Virus record (IMG/VR): IMGVR_UViG_3300029984_000001 | Location: 62,001 to 126,000 of that record | Length of the DNA stretch: 64,000 nt | Reading direction: 5' to 3' (one strand) | From: a virus | Shown here: positions 62,012 through 64,000 of the stretch, in pieces | Layout of the letters: every line of letters begins with the position of its first letter | Position numbering within the stretch: the first letter of the stretch is position 1 | Notes under the pieces: generated by a model | Database searches by the model: none | What the model was told of the DNA's origin: nothing | Seen by the model: the letters and a program-made list of their open reading frames with translations, nothing else | Position numbers and translations under genes: made by a program

Positions 62012-62056
62012 AAGATACAACTATTTAAGTTGTATCTTCTTATTTATATTTTTTAT
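62012..62056 (+). terminator. Second intrinsic terminator in tandem
   Basis: Stem AAGATACAACT / AGTTGTATCTT with a 5-nt loop followed by CTTATTTATATTTTTT. Confidence 0.85.
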
Positions 62057-62071
62057 AAAGGAGTGATTTGT

Positions 62072-62692
62072 TTGAAAAAAATGACTATTAACGGGCAAGT
62101 ATATGATGCTATAACCGAACAAGAATTTATTAAAAACCCATCTTTATATGATGCAAATAATGCGGTGATAAATGGTAATTTAGTTTATCCAGTAAAGACA
62201 GGAAGTACTTTAAATATTCCTGGAGTGTATGCAAGAGGAATGTCTATGATACGATATGTTGAGCCTAAGAAAACCGAAGCATTTGCTTCTTCTAAAGTTA
62301 TCGATTTTGATAATGCAAAGACTATGTCTGATTTAATAGAAAAAACTAATGTATATAAAGAAATGGAGAAAGATATCTTAACAAGTCCTGATAATCTATA
62401 TAAACCAAAAGTTAAACCAGATGATTCTCCTGAGATAGCTTTAGTTAAAAATGCTATATGTGCTAAGGACTGTGATATTAATAAATATAAAAATCGTTGG
62501 GGTGTACATTTTAACAACGATAAAAGAGCGTTGGATGATAATAGTTTGACGTTATTAAAAGCTGTTAGAATAGCAAACAACATGGATATGAAGATAGAAT
62601 TAATTATATCGGATAAACATCCAGATGTTGCTAATCCTATGGGACGAGAATTTAGAACAGAATTAACAAGTAGTTATGTAAGTAACGATTAG
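62072..62692 (+). CDS. Hypothetical protein, 206 aa
   Basis: I choose TTG 62072 (L-K-K-M-T-I-N-G) because AAAGGAGTG lies about 6 nt upstream. The N-terminal part (M-T-I-N-G-Q-V-Y-D-A-I) is beta-like. The middle is Lys/Asp-rich, and the C-terminal third has C-A-K-D-C-D-I and R-W-G-V-H-F-N-N-D-K-R-A. No known family. It directly precedes the RNA polymerase beta N-terminal gene (19-nt gap) and is probably co-transcribed with it. Confidence 0.6.
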   Translation: MKKMTINGQVYDAITEQEFIKNPSLYDANNAVINGNLVYPVKTGSTLNIPGVYARGMSMIRYVEPKKTEAFASSKVIDFDNAKTMSDLIEKTNVYKEMEKDILTSPDNLYKPKVKPDDSPEIALVKNAICAKDCDINKYKNRWGVHFNNDKRALDDNSLTLLKAVRIANNMDMKIELIISDKHPDVANPMGREFRTELTSSYVSND

Positions 62693-62711
62693 ACTTTAAG
62701 GGGGGATAGTA

Positions 62712-64000
62712 TTGGATCAATCACTATTAATGAGTGAATATAGTAAGACAAGAGAACAATTCAATCCAAAATTATTTGAGAGAAAAAATGAAACTGTATT
62801 TAATCATATATTAAAAGTTTTGAAGTCTGTAGAGAGGGAAGGACAATTTACCTTTAAATTACATTCATATAGGTTAGTTACAAATTATGCAGAGATACAA
62901 TCTATATTATGTGACTATGAGAATCTGCATAAGAAAGGAAAGAATAAGAGAAAACTAAACATTTATGAATATATAAATTTAAAAGAAACCGATATGCATA
63001 TATTAATATCAAATTTCTATATGAAAATAAGAGATGAAGAAAAAATCTTAACAATTTATATAGGCATTCCTATCTATATAAACAAATATTATTTTAGAAT
63101 AAGTGGTAATTTATATTTACCTAATTTACAAATAGTAGACGGATCTACATTCAACTCATCAACATCTAAAAATGCAATTTCAGATAGTGTAATATTAAAA
63201 ACTATCTTAATGTCTCTTAAGACTTATAGAAATTCTTATCCTATAAAAACAACAGACGATATTGATATATACATTACTAATTTCTCTATGACTTCTTTCA
63301 GTAAAACTTTTCCTGTATTCAAATATATCTTAGCAAAATTTGGGTTATATAGAACTATGAGTTTTATGAACTTTGATTTTGTCAAAATATCTAAATCAGA
63401 TCCAAAGTATAATGATTATTACACATTCAAAAGTAATAAGATTTATATATCTGTACCTAAAGTATTATTTGATAATGATACAGTACTACAAGCATTTATA
63501 TATACATTATATGTAGTGTTTAAGAACAAACTTACTAAATATGATAATATATTTACTAGAACATTCTGGTTAGAATCATTAGGTGGTGAGTTTGGTAGTT
63601 ATACTAAAAATAAAGGTTTGAATTTATTAGAATCAATAGAAGGTGTATATGATTTAGATACTAAAGAGGCTTTACATTTACCAGAAGAATATAAACAGTC
63701 CGTATATCATATATTAAGATGGATTATAACTGAATTTAGTAATCTAATGGAAAGGGATAATCTTGATTTAGGGTGTAAGAGAATTAGATTAGAAGAATAT
63801 ATGGCATCTCTATATGCAATGAAATTTGCAAGTATAATTCATAGATTTGCAGATCTTGGACATAATCTTGATTTTGAAATAGCAGAAAAATATTTGAGAG
63901 GATTAAAACCTACATACTTACTAGACACAATGATTCAATGTAAATTTATTAATTGTAAGAATACAGTTAACGATATAGATACTTTCCAAGCTATTAAATA
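62712..64000 (+). CDS. RNA polymerase beta subunit, N-terminal fragment (3' end outside window)
   Basis: TTG 62712 with AAGGGGGGATAG upstream begins a frame open to the window end (429 complete codons). L-D-L-G-C-K-R-I-R-L-E-E-Y-M-A-S-L near residue 355 corresponds to the cellular RpoB block DIDHxGNRRVRxVGEL, where the N-terminal half of beta approaches the active centre. The preceding 340 residues would be the protrusion and lobe. A continuation with the fork-loop region is expected just outside the window. It complements the C-terminal fragment at 55376-57544, which lies 5 kb upstream rather than downstream, so gene order is reversed relative to protein order. Confidence 0.8.
   Translation, partial: MDQSLLMSEYSKTREQFNPKLFERKNETVFNHILKVLKSVEREGQFTFKLHSYRLVTNYAEIQSILCDYENLHKKGKNKRKLNIYEYINLKETDMHILISNFYMKIRDEEKILTIYIGIPIYINKYYFRISGNLYLPNLQIVDGSTFNSSTSKNAISDSVILKTILMSLKTYRNSYPIKTTDDIDIYITNFSMTSFSKTFPVFKYILAKFGLYRTMSFMNFDFVKISKSDPKYNDYYTFKSNKIYISVPKVLFDNDTVLQAFIYTLYVVFKNKLTKYDNIFTRTFWLESLGGEFGSYTKNKGLNLLESIEGVYDLDTKEALHLPEEYKQSVYHILRWIITEFSNLMERDNLDLGCKRIRLEEYMASLYAMKFASIIHRFADLGHNLDFEIAEKYLRGLKPTYLLDTMIQCKFINCKNTVNDIDTFQAIK

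Noticed and set aside
1-64000. CRISPR arrays, rRNA or tRNA genes
   Set aside because: No regularly spaced direct repeats and no cloverleaf with conserved GTTC/CCA elements were seen; absence by eye is not proof.

Overview
The window looks like part of the genome of a very large tailed bacteriophage (jumbo phage). It is strongly AT-rich, almost fully coding, and its genes carry strong AGGAGG-type ribosome binding sites, with many TTG starts. This suggests a low-GC Gram-positive host (Bacillota, Clostridia-like), but the host is inferred. TGA is used as a stop (for example at 30039-30041 and 31342-31344). The phage encodes its own multisubunit RNA polymerase in fragments, a two-subunit type II topoisomerase, a replicative helicase, a RecA/UvsX-type recombinase, an NAD-dependent DNA ligase, an SbcD/Mre11-type nuclease, a Dda-like helicase and a tubulin/FtsZ-like GTPase. 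The closest known organisation is that of phiKZ/AR9/PBS1-type phages.

Layout. 1-4.8 kb: a partial gene, a hypothetical gene, the N-terminal half of RNA polymerase beta' interrupted by a group I intron with an HNH nuclease, and a decayed AP2-type homing nuclease. 4.8-9.6 kb: small hypothetical genes and one 438-residue gene behind a late-type promoter. 9.6-12.8 kb: membrane proteins (holin-like and ectodomain type). 12.9-16.7 kb, minus strand: tail-fibre-like genes. 16.7-20.8 kb, minus strand: a tightly packed cluster of mostly unknown genes including a PD-(D/E)XK nuclease. 20.9-30.0 kb: large virion/fibre genes, one of them a 1044-residue protein with a possible caspase-like domain. 30.1-36.6 kb: DNA metabolism. 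36.6-45.1 kb: small early genes, then topoisomerase B (split by a second, homologous group I intron) and topoisomerase A. 45.1-55.3 kb: unknown genes, an RpoB-like protein, a glucosaminidase, the tubulin homologue and the recombinase. 55.4-64 kb: RNA polymerase beta C-terminal fragment, an AP2 nuclease, DNA ligase, and the beta N-terminal fragment running off the window end.

Regulation is unusually readable. Ten plus-strand transcription units start after a near-identical element, TAATTATATATTAT-N5-TG, whose TATATTAT core matches the early promoters recalled for phiKZ/AR9 phages. Eight other units, mostly virion-type genes on both strands, have AACA-N6-TA 29-55 nt before the start codon, matching the recalled AR9 late promoter consensus read by the non-virion RNA polymerase. 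Strong intrinsic terminators separate most units. This fits a virion polymerase transcribing early genes (including the polymerase encoded here), which then reads the late genes.

The least explained observation is a short peptide motif, F-M-x-R. It occurs at exactly residues 4-7 of five intact proteins, in a sixth if its second Met is the start, and in a seventh, broken gene up to the Arg. It also occurs at the C-termini of the helicase and of RNA polymerase beta (three copies) and twice in the ligase N-terminal extension. Nearly all carriers act on DNA, and no virion protein here has it. It may be a sorting or docking tag. Product names come from motif recognition by eye; no database search was run.
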